The notes below the pieces were generated by a model. That model worked only from the letters and a program-made list of their open reading frames with translations, ran no database searches and was not told the DNA's origin. DNA of 64,000 nucleotides from Datisca glomerata. Taxonomy: Eukaryota; Streptophyta; Magnoliopsida; Cucurbitales; Datiscaceae. Each line of letters opens with the position of its first letter. Within the stretch, counting starts at the first letter, position 1. Positions 10,863 through 22,945 of the stretch are shown here, one piece after another. Made by a program: the position numbers and the translations under genes. The DNA lies in the NCBI GenBank assembly GCA_003255025.1, contig QANY01012059.1, positions 1,426,001-1,490,000 of the forward strand. The letters are read 5' to 3'.

Positions 10863-11982
10863 TGTTGGGGGCTATGCCCTCAAAGCATGTGTATTGATTT
10901 TTTTATATGAAATTTAATGAGTATTACATTTTTCTTATAATTGTTTTGTTAAATTATTGTTGAATAATTTATATAAATATCTGAAAATTCTATATTCATT
11001 AATGAAACTATGATCTTGTATTAGTACGAGAGGATTAAGATCATAGATAATGAATAAAATTGTCAGCAACATATTAAAGTATGAAATCTTTAATGAATGG
11101 TTGCTAGTACGGTTGACTAATCATTATGAATGCGTGTAATCTAGATCCCTATCATTGATCTGTATAGATATCTTAGTGAATGTACTTTATATAATGAGAT
11201 TATATATGACTGGACTGATGTGAATTAATATCTTTATTAACGTGTCATTTATCATAAAAATTTAATACACACCAATTTGATGAGCATATGCAGATCAATT
11301 TGAATTCTGAGTAGTCATGAACTTCTATGCATGTCTACTGGATCTTTTGATTCACTCGTTAATGTTTGTTTGCAAAACAAGCTAGTAACTTTTGTTTTAC
11401 CGATTCAGTGATGTGGATGGCTGAGAACATGATCCTACAAGATTTGAAATCCAAGTTTTCCTAACAGATCTTATATTGATTCTCTTAAGTGTTAGATCTA
11501 GAGCTGAATAATTATTGAGCTCAAATTTATACTAAGATTATAAATTAGTCATTCACTAGTGGACTAATGGTACTTAAGGATCAAGAGGTATTTACAGGGG
11601 TAAAATAATAATTTTGATCAGTTCTAATTTACGAACCAATAATTGGAGGATAAAACTAGATGAAATGATTATATCAGTGGAGTACATGAGAATACTCTGT
11701 AAATACATTCTAAAATTACTAAGAGTTCAATTCCATATTTATACTGGAGTGATAATATAATTAATAAATAATATTATTTAACTAAATAGTTTAATTAATA
11801 ATCTGGTTTATTGGAGCTTAGGATTATAGGTTCATGGTCCTCAAGTCACCTCTGTACTACACAGTCTAGAGTACGAATATTTCAAGACATGAGAAAAGGA
11901 CTGACTTACAAAAAGAATTTTTATTCTAGGGCAAGTACATAATTATGAGTAAATAATTAATTAATAGTTAATTAATTGAATT

Positions 11983-12021
<39 letters not shown>

Positions 12022-12964
12022 AATTTTTAGAAATTATATATATAAATAATTATCGATAAGTGAGACAAGATATCTAATTTATGAAATTAGATAATTAAAT
12101 TAATATTAGATAATAATTTGAATCAACTAAATCTGTTATTCGTGAAATAACAGATAATTTAGTTGATATGGATAATCATATATGTTAATTTTGAATTAAC
12201 TGAAATCTAGATATTTATCCGACTAAAATAAAAATTTAATTTACAGTAATTGCCACATGTCGATCAATGATAGGGAATCATAGATCACCATGGACTGTTG
12301 TAGTGACACGTGATGCACTCTGGTTGTTTACGCCAACTTTAGTGCTGTTTGGCACTGCATTTTAATTATCTCTAAAAATATGATACACCATTATCAATCA
12401 TTATATATTTAACACAATACATATATTATTTTAATGGCCTCAGAAGAGAAAATCAGGATAGATCACTTCGTCAGTTCATCAATCAAGATTAAATTGAGAA
12501 CATAGTTTGGTGTAAAAGTGATTTTTTCTTTACGATTAAAAGTTAATAAAAAATCTAAAAGACTAATCATAGCGTTCTTTTAGTGAATCGTCTCACTAAA
12601 GTCCTTCTCGGTAAATCTCTAAATCTCATGTATTGAGTACATCTAGAGACAGAAAAAGTGTGTTGTAATATTCTACGTGTCCACACACGTCCTAGTACGT
12701 TGAGGATTGACTTGGATGATCTTGGTGTGGATCTTAGAGTCTACTGATCGTTGGAACGATTCTGTGAGATGGAGGATCGATCGGTTTAACAAGGACGCTT
12801 AATGTAGACTACAAGAGGTATATGATTTCTAACCTTGTATGTTATAGATTTAATGTATAAATATATAATGGCTGCGTCGCGCTTGTTTTATTTTTATCGA
12901 AAAGATTCATTTTTATTAAAAAAAATTAAACGCCTCCGCTGCATGTGCGCCACGTTTTGCAACA
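10863..12964 (+). repeat. copia-1 5' LTR
   Basis: It begins TGTTGGGGGCTATGCC and ends GCAACA, the usual TG...CA with TGTTG/CAACA inverted tips. At about 2.1 kb it is long for copia. It aligns with 17222-19214 over many blocks, for example TTAGTACGAGAGGATTAAGA. A (TA)n(TG)n microsatellite lies at 11983-12021. Confidence 0.9.
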
Positions 12965-12966
12965 AT

Positions 12967-12979
12967 TGGTATCAGAACA
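12967..12979 (+). other. copia-1 primer-binding site
   Basis: TGGTATCAGAAC lies two bases after the 5' LTR. It is one change from the initiator tRNA-Met complement TGGTATCAGAGC used by most plant copia elements. Confidence 0.85.
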
Positions 12980-13816
12980 GTTTTTATATATTTATATGTT
13001 AAATGCTGTGTGAGTTTTCTTGCATTATTCATATAATATGAGATATGTATGAATGAATGGATGGTTATATTTTTTGAATGTATGAAAAATAATGGATCGC
13101 TAATTGTGTGGTGATTATTAGATTAGACTTTGTTCTTTAATTTTTCCTCAGATCTTGTGTAAGCCATTTTGGGGCGTGAGAGTTTTTGTAATTTTATTTT
13201 GAATATTTATTATAATTATTCCGATCGTGAGAAGACGAAGAATGCACGAGACGAACGACAGAGGAAAAATAAAAGAAATAGGAATTCTTCAGAATTCCAG
13301 CGCTGGCACCATAAATTGGATTTCTAGTGCTGGTGCCGCCGATTTATAATTACCAGCAATGTCACCAGAATTTACTGTTTTGGTGACGTCGTCGGAAAAT
13401 CGGCGGAAGAAGATAGGAGGAAGTGATGTAATTTAGTTTTGACCGACCCTAAGGCGACATATTCTAAATAAAGTCATGGAATCTGAAATGATGGGTTATA
13501 GTCACAAAGTCCAATTAAACTTTCATGTGGATAGTTGTGACTTGACCGAACAAGTGATACCTTATTGTTAAAAGAGAAAATATGAGATATTTTAAGTTGT
13601 AATTAATAAGGATGAGAATGTCTCATATACAGTCTGAGGTTAATCTAACAGGCCCTTAGGCAGCACATTAATCGTTGGATTGTTTTATCGTGATTAGTAA
13701 ATGTTATATTTGTGTGTTTATTATGTTGCATTCATGCATCATGTTTACTTTTCGAATTCTAGATATTTATCAATTATATTGAATCTTGTATGTTTTAAAT
13801 TTCAGTTATCATTATT

Positions 13817-14910
13817 ATGCCTACCATGGACAATCTTGTTACTGATTCACTCACTCTTGGAAAATTGAATGGTGATAATTTCATACGTTGGAAATCAAAA
13901 GTGAATTTAATGTTGATTTGTGAGAACCATAAGTTCGTCCTTACAGATGAATGTCCTGAGGAGCTTGCTGCTAATGCCTCTAAGAATGTTAGGGACAAAT
14001 ATGATGCTTAAATCATATCAAACAAGGCAAAGTGCTACATGCTTGTGAACATGAATGATGTTCTGAGAACCAAGCATGAAAGCATGGAGGCTACTTATGA
14101 GATTATGGAATTTCTACAGGCGATGTTTGGGCAACAGTCTAATCAAAGTCATCATGGGGTCACTAGGAGCTATATGACGACTAAGATAAGAAAGGGTACT
14201 TCTGTGCGAGAACGTGTTTTGAACATGTGCAACATAATACACGGGGCAAAAGTACATGCGGTGACCATTGATGAGAGAACTCAAGTTAGCATTATACTTG
14301 AGTTGCTCACACCAACTCTGTCCGCATTCACGACTATGTTATGAATAAGTTGCAATTCAACATGATCTAATATTTGAATGAACTGTATTTTTTTGAGTCA
14401 CTCAATCTTAGAATGACCAAAGAATGTGAGAAAATGTTAAGCTGGAGCAGGAGAACAACACTGACTTCTTTAGGCTTTAGTCTTAGAGGCACTAACTCAT
14501 TTCATTCAGAAAGTTGCTAAAGGCAGTGAAAGATGAAAGAATTTAGTTAGCCCCCCTAAGAACCCCGGTGGTGACTGTAATGTAATCAGGATTTCATCTC
14601 CTAAATTCTTTTTTTCTATTTTCTATGAAAGCAAGAAATAAATGGAAAGTTTTGTTCGAAACGAGAACAGGCTGACTTTGGCGGATTTTAGGTGAGGGTG
14701 GAGAAGTAGGAGTTGAGCAAAAGCATTCCTCCAATATTGTTAAGAATAAGAAAAGGAAGAAGAACAATGGTAAGAACAGAGGTAAGAACAAGAAAGGAAA
14801 AAAAGCCAAGATATCACCAAAAGCCAAGAAGATCAAGAATGACAATAAGTCCAAGGGAAAATGTTTCCACTGTGGGGTTGAAGGTCATTAAAAGAGAAAA
14901 TGTAACAAAT
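13817..14910 (+). pseudogene. copia-1 gag
   Basis: The capsid-type (UBN2) domain begins at ATG 13817: MDNLVTDSLTLGKLNGDNF followed by RWKSKVNLML. A TAA at 14009 interrupts it, but the same frame resumes through KGTSVRERVLNM and stops at 14342. A lysine-rich linker follows. The nucleic-acid-binding zinc knuckle is at 14862-14903, CFHCGVEGH then a stop then KRKC, giving CX2CX4HX4C spacing with a stop at the tenth position. Gag would package the element RNA in cytoplasmic particles. The stops and frame changes make it dead. Confidence 0.8.
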
Positions 14911-14981
14911 ATCTCTCCGAGCTAAAAAAGAAAGGTAAATATGATTTGCTTGTACTTGAAGCTTGTTTAGTGGAATATGAT

Positions 14982-17221
14982 TTGTCATCCTAGATACTTG
15001 ATTTAGGAGCCACTAACCATGTATGTTCTTATTTGCAGATGCTTGATTTGTTAAGAGAGCTGGCTGATGGCGAGGTCATTTTGAGAGTTGGTAGTGGTGC
15101 GCTCGTGTCAGCTAAAGCATTAGGGGCAGTCCGTTTATCTTTTAGATATAATTATTTACTTTTGACAATGTTTATTATATTCCTCGTTTTTTGAGAAATT
15201 TGATTTCTCTTTCATTTTTGCAATAACAGTTATTCGAAGTTTCTTTTATTAATAAAGAGTTTATTATTTCTAATAATGGATTCGATAACTGTAATGCTAA
15301 AGCTATAAACAGACTGTACATGCTTAAATCGACTAAACGCTCATTAAATAATTCAGAATTATTTAAAGTAAAAAAACCTAAAACGAACAAACGACAAAGA
15401 GTTTCTCATGATGATGATAACACATATCTCTGGCATATTAGGTTGGGACATATTAATCTAGGTAGGTTAAATAGGTAAATAAAGCATGGTGCTTTGAGAG
15501 AACTAAAATTTGAACTCTTCTTGTTTGTGAATCCTGTCTAGAGGTAAAATGACCAAGCGTTCTTAGACCCAAGACCGGAAAGTTAGACTCAACGTTTGAG
15601 GTATGAATATTCATAGACTATGCTCGAGACATTAGAGATGAGTACTTTTATAGTCACAAGGATCAAAAGGTGTATCGACAAATGCCACTTTCCTTGAACA
15701 TGACTATATGTAAAACGAAAAACCTCGAAGCAAAGTAGTTCTCAAGGAATTAGCGACTGATGAGATCAGACAACCTTCAATTTCTACTGGTAAATGACAA
15801 ACTAGAGAAACCACAGTAAAGAAAACCCTGATGCAACGTCGTAGTGGGAGGGTTGTAAGACAACCAGTACGCTATGAACTAGAGGCACATGTCCAGTGTC
15901 AGACATTGAAAATGACAATACATTATCTTATGAAGAAGCAATGGATGATCCTGAAAAGGAGAAATGACAAGATGCCATGAACCCGAAAATGAAATATATG
16001 TATTTCAATTCCATCTGAAAACTTGTAGATCTACCTGAAGATGTCAAGTCTATTAGATGTAACAAGAAGAAAAAATGTGCAAATGGGAAAGTAGAGTCTT
16101 TTAAGGTATGGTTGGTAGCCAATGGCTAGACACAAAGGGATGAAGTCTATTATGAAAAGATATTCTCCCCTGTGACCTTGCTAAAATCCATTCGCATTTT
16201 TTTGTCTATAGCCGCTAGTTTTGACTATGAGATATGGCAAAGAGATGTCAAAACAACTTTTGTGAGTGGGTTTCTTGAAGAAAACATCTATATGATGCAA
16301 CTAGAATGGTTCGTACAAAATGGGCAATATCATAAAATATGCAAGTTGCTTAAATCTATTTGTTGATTTAAAGTAAGCATCTAGATCTTAGAATCTTTCA
16401 TTTGATGAGATTTTAAAGTCTTATGGCTTTGAGCAAAACATTGAAAAAGTCTGTGTTTATAAATACATCAAAGATAAGATAATGATTTTCTTAGTTTTTT
16501 ATGTTGAATCTACTCATTGGGAATGATGTAAAAACTCTGTCAAAGCTAAAGAAGTGGTTAGCTAAGAAATTTCAAATGAAAGATTTGGGAGAAACGAGCT
16601 ATATTCTAGGCATCCAAATCCTAATGGATAGAAAGAACAAGCTCTTGACACTTTCTCAGGGGCCTTATATTGATAAGGTGTTGGAGAGATTCTCTATGGA
16701 GAATTCTATGATAGGTCAACTACCAACCAGACATGAAATTTTCCTCTCCAATGAACAATTTCCTAAGACACCTAAGGAGGAAAAGGAAATGAGAAAGGTT
16801 CCATATGCTTCAGCAGTTGAAAATCTCATGTATGTTATGTTATGTACGAGACCGGACATCTGTTATGGAGTGAGAATTGTCAGTCATTGTCAATCGAATC
16901 TAGGTTTGGAACACTGAATTGCAGTAAAGCACATTCTCAAGTATCTTAGGAGAATAAGAAACTATATGTTTGTTTATTCAGGTGGAGACCTGAACCCCAT
17001 TGGATATACGGATTTTGATTTTCAATCAGACACAGACAATTGAAAGTCAAAATCTGGATCAGTATTCACCCTAGGTGGAGGAGCTGTAATATGGAGAAGT
17101 ATTAAACAATCCAACATTGCAGATTCCACTATAGAAGTTGAATATATAACGGCTTGTGAAGCTGCAAAAGAAGCCGTATGGCTCAGAAAGTTCTATACTG
17201 ATCTGGAAGTAGTTCCACATA
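14982..17221 (+). pseudogene. copia-1 pol (protease, pre-integrase, RT, RNase H)
   Basis: The protease motif LDLGATNHV is at about 14997 (normally DSGA). A GAG-pre-integrase block YLWHIRLGHINLGRLNR lies near 15430 and is followed by KMTKRS. The integrase DDE core is absent: the text moves directly to the linker before reverse transcriptase. RT pieces include WQRDVKTTFVSGFLEENIYM (16231-16292) and KKFQMKDLGETSYILGIQI (16566-16621). The YVDD catalytic loop just before is degraded to a stretch ending in LLIGNDVKTL. RNase H runs from about 16930 (GYTDFDF...KSGSVFTLGGGAVIW...EVEYITACEA) and is cut off at WLRKFYTDLEVV. Frames change several times. Confidence 0.8.
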
Positions 17222-19214
17222 TGCTTAATGAAACTATGATTTTGTATTAGTACGAGAGGATTAAGATCATAGATAATGAATAAAATTATCATCAACATAT
17301 TAAAGTATGGAATCTTTAATGAATGGTTGCTAGTACGGTTCACTAAGCATGATGAATGCGTGTGATCTAGATCTGTATCATTGATGTGTATAGACATCTT
17401 AGTGAATGTACTTTATATAATGAGATTATATATGACTGTACCGATGTGAATTAATATCTTTATTAACGTGTCCTTTGTCATAAAAATTTAATGCACATCA
17501 ATTCGATGACAACATGTAGATCAGTCTGAATCCTGAGTAGTCATGAACTCCTATGCATGTCTACTAGATCTTTTGATTCACTCGTTAAGGTTTATTTGTA
17601 AAATAAGCTAGTGACTTTTATTTTGGAGATTCAGTGATGCAGATGGCTTGGAATACAAGCTATCCTAACGGATCGTATATTAGTTCTCTTAAGTGTTAAT
17701 TTGGAACTGAATGGTTATTGAGCTCAAATTTATAATAAGATTATAAATTAGACATTCACTAGTGGAATAATGCTACTTAAGGATCAAAAAGTATTTAGAG
17801 TGGTAAAACGGTAATTTTGATCAGCTCTAATTTACGAACCAATAATTGGAGGACAAAACTATATGAAATGATTATACCAGTGGACTACATGAGAATACTT
17901 TGTAAAAACATTCTATAATTACTAAGAGTGCAATTCCATATTTATAGTGGAGTAATAATAGAATTAATAAATAAGATTATTTTATTAAAAAATTTAATTA
18001 ATAATCTCGTTTATTGGAGCTTAGGATTATAGGTCCATGATCCCCAAGTCACCTCTGTCTACGCAGNATATATATATATATATATCTATCTTTGTGTGTG
18101 TGTGTGTGTGTGATTTTCAGAAATTATATATATAAATAATTATCGATTATTTTTTCAATTATCGATAAGTGAGACAAAATATCTAATTTTTGAAATTAGA
18201 TAATTAAATTATTATTAGATAATAATTTGAATCAACTAAATCTGTTATTTGTGAAATAATAGATAATTTAGTTGATAGGGATAATCAGGTATGCTAAATT
18301 TAAATCAACTGATATCTAGATATTTATCTAAGCAAAATAAATATTTAAGTTACTATAATTGTCATGCGGCGATGAATGATTGAGAATCATATATCACCAT
18401 GAACTGCTGTAATGTCACATGACATTAAAATAGTAGGCGTGGAATACTGCAGTGCCACACGACACTGCAATATGGCGTAACACATAGTGCCGTGAGGCAC
18501 TATGATTGTTTACGCCAACTGCAGCGTGGTGTGGCTCTACAGTTGTGCGCCTTTATACAGTGGGTCCCACTGTATTGGACAATTTGAAATTAAATATTAA
18601 TTTTTAATTATCTCAAAAATCTGATACACCATTATCTAAAATATATACATATATTATTCTAATGTCCTCAGAAGAGAAACTCAGGATAGATCACTTCATT
18701 AGTTCATCAATCAAGAATTGAATTAAGAACACAGTTTTGTGTAAGAGTGATTTTTTCTCTACGATTAAAAGTTAATCAAATCTCTAAAAAATAATCATAA
18801 CGTTCTTTTAGAGAATCGTCTCACTAAATTCTTTCTCAGTAGATCTCTAGATCTCAAGTGTCTTGTAATATTTTACGTGTCCACACACGTCCTAGTACGT
18901 TGAGGATTGACTTGGAAGATCTTGGTGTGGATCTCGGAGTCTATTGATCATTGGAACGGTTCAGTGGGCTGGAGGATTGATCAGTTTTACAAGGACGCTT
19001 GATATAGACTAGAAGAGGTTTATGATTCCTAACCTTGTAAGTTGTAGATTTAATGTATAAATATATAATGGATCTTGATTGAAAGTGATTTTCAATAAAA
19101 GTTTTTATCTTTGGAAATCGTCGCGTTGCACTTGTTTTTTTTATTGAAAAAGATTGATTTTTATTAAAAAAAAATTTAAACGCCTCCACTGTACGTGCGT
19201 CGCGTTTTCCAACA
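17222..19214 (+). repeat. copia-1 3' LTR, 5'-truncated
   Basis: It matches the 5' LTR from its ~135th base onward and ends CCAACA. Relative to the 5' LTR it lacks about 150 bp near 18060, where a TA run with one N follows. It also has extra sequence near 18430-18590 containing GTAGGCGTGG and TGGGTCCCACTG. Numerous substitutions indicate an old insertion. Confidence 0.85.
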
Positions 19215-19215
19215 A

Positions 19216-19470
19216 AGTCTTTACTGGAAAAGTCTTATACTCCTCTCTAATTTATAGAAGATTCTAGGAATGATTAGAGAGAGACTACATTTTCTTAAAG
19301 ATGTTAAACATGTAAAAATTGAGTCTCATGTTTTAAACAGCTGGTACTAGGACTTCCTAGATTTATTTCGTACCCTTTTTGGGTCTTGATGTTTCTCCTC
19401 GGGTATACTCCTTATATTGTGTAAATGTGTTCTCTATTGGTTAATATATTTTTCTTTTGACACAAAAGAG
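19216..19470 (+). pseudogene. LINE 3' end, right part of the split LINE
   Basis: It begins AGTCTTTACTGG, which continues the reading frame of IWLERNRRV from 10856 as FTGK once copia-1 and one AGTCT are removed. After about 130 bp of C-terminal tail with stops, the sequence GGTTAATATATTTTTCTTTTGACACAAAAG resembles in part the 3' tail of plant LINEs just before poly-A. Its right edge abuts the truncated RNase H gene of the minus-strand copia, so the LINE probably integrated there. Confidence 0.6.
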
Positions 19471-20840
19471 AGAAGTATAGATAGAGTAGACACTAAATTT
19501 ACCCATATACTCCTATATGAGCTAGACCTGGCTACTTCAGCCTGCTTTTTGGAGCTCCAACTTATGAGATTGGCCCCAAGATAAACACTGAAGCCACTAG
19601 TTGATTTTCTGTCATCCAAGGATGAGGCCCAGTCTACATGTGTGTAACACTCGAGATTGAGACAGGATGTTGCTTTAAAATGAAGACCAAGATATGGTGT
19701 GCTTTTGATATACCTTAACAGTCTCTTGATGGCTTTCATGTGGTCCTGAGTTGGAGAAGACATGAATTAGCTCAACTTATTCACAGTGAATGCAATGTCT
19801 GGTCTTGTTAAGGTTAAGGTTAAGTATTGCAAGGAGCTAATGATGCTTCTGTATAAAGTTGGATCTGAGAATGGTGTGCCTTGAGCAATGAGTTTGTATG
19901 TAGGACACATGGGTGTGGGGCTTCCTTTTGCATGAAACATGTTTGTCTTGTGTAGTATGTCAGTGATGTATTTGATCTGAGTGAGATACAATCCAGTGTT
20001 GTCCCTGAATACTTCAAAACCTAGAAAGTAGGAAAGGGAGCCAAGTGTTTTAAGGGAGAAAGCAGCTCCAAGTTTGCCAATAAGTTGTTGAATGTGGGAA
20101 GAATTACTTCTTGTGATTAATATATCATCTACATAGATGAGAACTAGAAGTACAGTACAACCAGTGTGCTTGAGAAATAGTGATGTATCAGACACTGCAT
20201 GATGAAAACCCTAACTATTAAGTGTTGTTTTGAGTTTGAGGTACCATGCCCTTGGTGCCTGTCTAGTCCTTACAGTGCTTTGTTCAGCTTGCAAATGAAG
20301 GTTGGCTTTGCTGTGTCCTTAAAGCGTGATCGTTGATCTATAAAGAATGTTTCAGAAAGATCTCCATGCAAGAAGGCATTATTAATGTCTATTTGTTGGA
20401 TATCCCAACCCTTAGTGACAACAATGGTTAAAATGACTCTAAGTGTGCATGGTTTAAGAACAAGGCTGAAAGAGTCAAAACAATTGATCCCTAGCTCTTG
20501 TTGGAACCCCTTGGCCACTAATCTGGCCTTGTACTTTTGAATGGAGCCATCTGGATTATGTTTTATCCTAAACACCTATATGTTTGTTACAATTGTTTGG
20601 TTATCATGTGGTGGTACTAGTAGCCAATTGTTGTTGGCTTGCAAGGCCTGTAGTTTTGTTAGCATGGCAGCTTTCTAGTTGGGATAATTGAGAGCATCAT
20701 GCACAATGTAAGGTTCTGAACAAGAGATAAGTGCAGTAGTTAAAGCTTTAGGTTTTAAAGATCTAGTTTTGGATCTGGTAAGCAAGTTATGCTCATTAGT
20801 CACATTAGTATTAGTTTGGGGAGGGGTAAATGATATTGAG
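19471..20840 (-). pseudogene. copia-2 reverse transcriptase and RNase H
   Basis: RT starts after a Ser/Pro-rich linker. FRIKHNPDGSIQKYKARLVA then KGFQQELGINCFDSF (20575 leftward) is the copia RT entry. IQQIDINNAFLHGDL and, after a frame break near 20200, LLVLIYVDDILIT follow, with the YVDD active site intact at 20124-20135. FSLKTLGSLSYFLGFEV and RPDIAFTVNKLS complete the palm and thumb. RNase H follows from 19763 (AIKRLLRYIKSTPYLGLHF, WASSLDDRKSTSGFSVYLG, ISWSSKKQAEVARSS) and is lost after about IWVNLVSTLSIL. The aspartates are partly changed, for example HVDW at the usual DADW site. Confidence 0.85.
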
Positions 20841-20929
20841 GAGGGAGATAAAAGTGAAGGTGAGTGAGTCAAGGTTGATTGAAACAATGTAGAGTTTTGT
20901 TGTTGGGGAGACTCAGGAGCTTGAAAATT

Positions 20930-21978
20930 GGGTCTAAACGAGTGTAACAAGTCGAGGAATAATGTCCTACTCTTCAACAAATTTGGCACATAGGCCTATT
21001 ACTCCCTCTTTCACGACCCCTTCCTCGACCTCTGGAGTTGCTTGAGTTGCCTCTATGAAAATTGGAAGGAGTATATGGACCATTACTCACACGACACTAT
21101 TGGAAGGTAACTACATTGGATGTGGGGTTGTGGGCATCCATAGGGTTGGTGCTTAGAAGTTGCTCAATTCGCATTTCATGACTTTGGAGCATGAACTGTG
21201 CTTCTTGTAATGAAACAGTGTCACACCAAGATGTGAGATTAACAACTACAAGATCATATTCAGATCTAAGGCCTCCTATAATGTAAAGCAAAATATCTTC
21301 ATCTGTAATAAGCTGACCAGTGAAGGACAGGCTGCCTGCGATTGACTTCATTTTGAGAACATAGTCATTGATGGAGATAGCTCCCTTTTTTATTATTTGG
21401 AGCTGAAAATGAAGCTATAATGTTCGTGCCTTGCTTTGATAGGTGAACATTTGTTCGAGAACTCGTCAGATTTCTTGAGCACTTGTACAATTGACCACAT
21501 GTCCAAACATTGCTTTAGTTATTGAGGCAAGTAACCAGCTAAGGAGGTGTTGATCAGTTCTTCTCCAATTAATGAATTCAGGATTAATGATAAAGGGTGA
21601 TCTAGACTTAAGTGTTTGAGCTGGTGACGTTAGTGAAACAGCAAAAGGATTAGGAATAAATTCTACATGAGTTTTTTGAGTGCCAAGTAGATACGACTCA
21701 AGATCATAGGCACAAACAATATAGAGAAATTGTGATTTCTAGAGTGGATAATGTTTCTATCGAGACGAATAGATATGCTTACCAGGTTTGTTGGTAGCAT
21801 GCTTGGTAAGGCAGGAATATGTTTAGAGAGAAAAGGAATAGAGAGCAGGATTGGGTGCATACATGACTGGTTGAGTTATGGGTGTATCCACCATTGTTGC
21901 ATTTGGAGCTTCACTGGGAGAAGTCGCTGCTTTATTTTCAGACTGCGAAACAGAGGGCATTGACGAAGCTTCATGCAT
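20930..21978 (-). pseudogene. copia-2 gag with zinc knuckle
   Basis: Translation probably began at ATG 21976-21978 (MHEASSMPSVSQSENKAATS, acidic and Ser-rich, typical of this copia lineage). Stops interrupt the middle. A UBN2 segment is open at 21351-21097 (ITDEDILLYIIGGLRSEYD, LQEAQFMLQSHEMRIEQL). A Gly/Arg-rich stretch (RGRGRGR) near 21020 leads into CQIC, a stop, RVGHYSSTC, which has CX2CX4HX4C spacing with one stop. Coding is broken throughout. Confidence 0.75.
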
Positions 21979-21989
21979 ACTGGTATTTG

Positions 21990-22003
21990 GCTTTGATACC
22001 AAG
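21990..22003 (-). other. copia-2 primer-binding site
   Basis: The minus strand reads TTGGTATCAAAGCC, two changes or fewer from the initiator tRNA-Met complement. It lies between the LTR end and the gag start. Confidence 0.8.
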
Positions 22004-22004
22004 T

Positions 22005-22419
22005 TGAAGATGGGAAATGTAAAATAATTTTTTGCATATTACTAAAGCTTAGATTACAAGGTAGATGATTCTATATTTATACAAAGAATTGATAGAAGAA
22101 TATGTTAAGCTAAGGAAAAAAATGAAAAATATGTTAAGAAGAAATAAAGGGATTATTGCATGAGAGAGAAGTGCACGACAGTGATGATGGAATCAAATCT
22201 TCACAGCAAGTGTGATTGGCGAGGGAGGAGCTCCAATCATTGAGTGCCTTGTACCAAGTTTGTTATGAGGTGGTTGCTTCTCTCGACCAATGAGAGAGTT
22301 GCTGTCATGGAATGAGGTGGAGGAGAGAGAAGCTTGGTGAGTTGGAAAATGTTGTTGTCTTGGACATAGTTTACACTTTTCACTATCTAGGTGGCATAAA
22401 TGAGCTTGTGCTCAAACAA
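22005..22419 (-). repeat. copia-2 5' LTR
   Basis: On the minus strand it would start TGTTTGAGCACAAGC near 22418 and end CCCATCTTCA at 22005, just before the primer-binding site. The right edge falls exactly where an unrelated direct repeat starts (22420), which supports the boundary. The partner LTR is lost, so the ends are inferred. Confidence 0.55.
22071..22085 (-). promoter_or_regulatory. copia-2 LTR TATA box
   Basis: The minus strand reads TTTGTATAAATATAG, a strong plant TATA box inside the LTR and about 65 bp upstream of the LTR end. Confidence 0.5.
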
Positions 22420-22945
22420 CTAGTCACAATGTTAAGCTTGATACACATCAAATGCACATACCACATTTTTGGTGTACTATTATTTATCTCGTCAATAAAG
22501 ATATCAAAAGAGAAAAATTCTCTCGTGTTTCAGTAATTACCCTATATATATATATATATGATGTTTCACAATAGTTTGTAGATGTTTTTATATTCTTGTA
22601 CTTATAACATAAAAGTTGTTTAACTACTATAAAGAATTACCTTAGGGCTTAAAATATTTAGCAGGTTGGGCCTGCTATTGTAAACTGACATTTGATTAAA
22701 AACTAGGTGGAGCGTGTATGCTCTTAATCGTTCCCTCCTATTTGCTGCATTTTATATGCAATAAGCACAATCCATCACTCACAAGATAACCAAAACTTAA
22801 GTCAGGGTCACCGCTTGCAACTACGGCATTAAACTTGAGTTATATTCAAATTATTCATGTGCTAGTCACAATGTTAAGCTTGATACACATCAAATGCATA
22901 TACCACGTTTTTGGTGTATTGTTCTTTATCTCGCCAACAAAGACA
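22420..22945. repeat. Direct repeat pair, about 85 bp, 440 bp apart
   Basis: CTAGTCACAATGTTAAGCTT, then ATACACATCAAATGC and TTTTTGGTGTA, occur at 22420-22500 and 22861-22945 with about 90% identity. The left copy abuts the copia-2 LTR edge. An AT run lies between them at 22546-22559. Confidence 0.8.

Larger units (their letters stand above)
10863..19214 (+). mobile_element. copia-1: Ty1/copia retrotransposon, decayed, nested in a LINE
   Basis: The order is LTR, primer-binding site, gag, protease, GAG-pre-integrase, reverse transcriptase, RNase H, LTR, which is copia order. The element lies between two halves of a LINE that share AGTCT at 10852-10856 and 19216-19220, fitting a 5-bp target duplication. 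Six extra bases precede the first TGTTG and one extra base follows the last CAACA. The integrase core is deleted, and the 3' LTR lacks roughly its first 135 bp because RNase H coding runs straight into LTR interior at 17222. Many stops and shifts rule out activity. Confidence 0.9.
19471..22419 (-). mobile_element. copia-2: Ty1/copia remnant, truncated by the LINE
   Basis: Reading leftward from 22419: 5' LTR, primer-binding site, gag with zinc knuckle, then reverse transcriptase and RNase H. The protease and integrase regions are missing between the knuckle (about 20940) and the pre-RT linker. The 3' end and 3' LTR are lost where the LINE tail begins near 19470. It is therefore older than the LINE and copia-1 beside it. 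Confidence 0.85.

Noticed and set aside
17071..17397. 108-codon minus-strand open frame
   Set aside because: It runs across copia-1 RNase H and LTR on the antisense strand with no family features.
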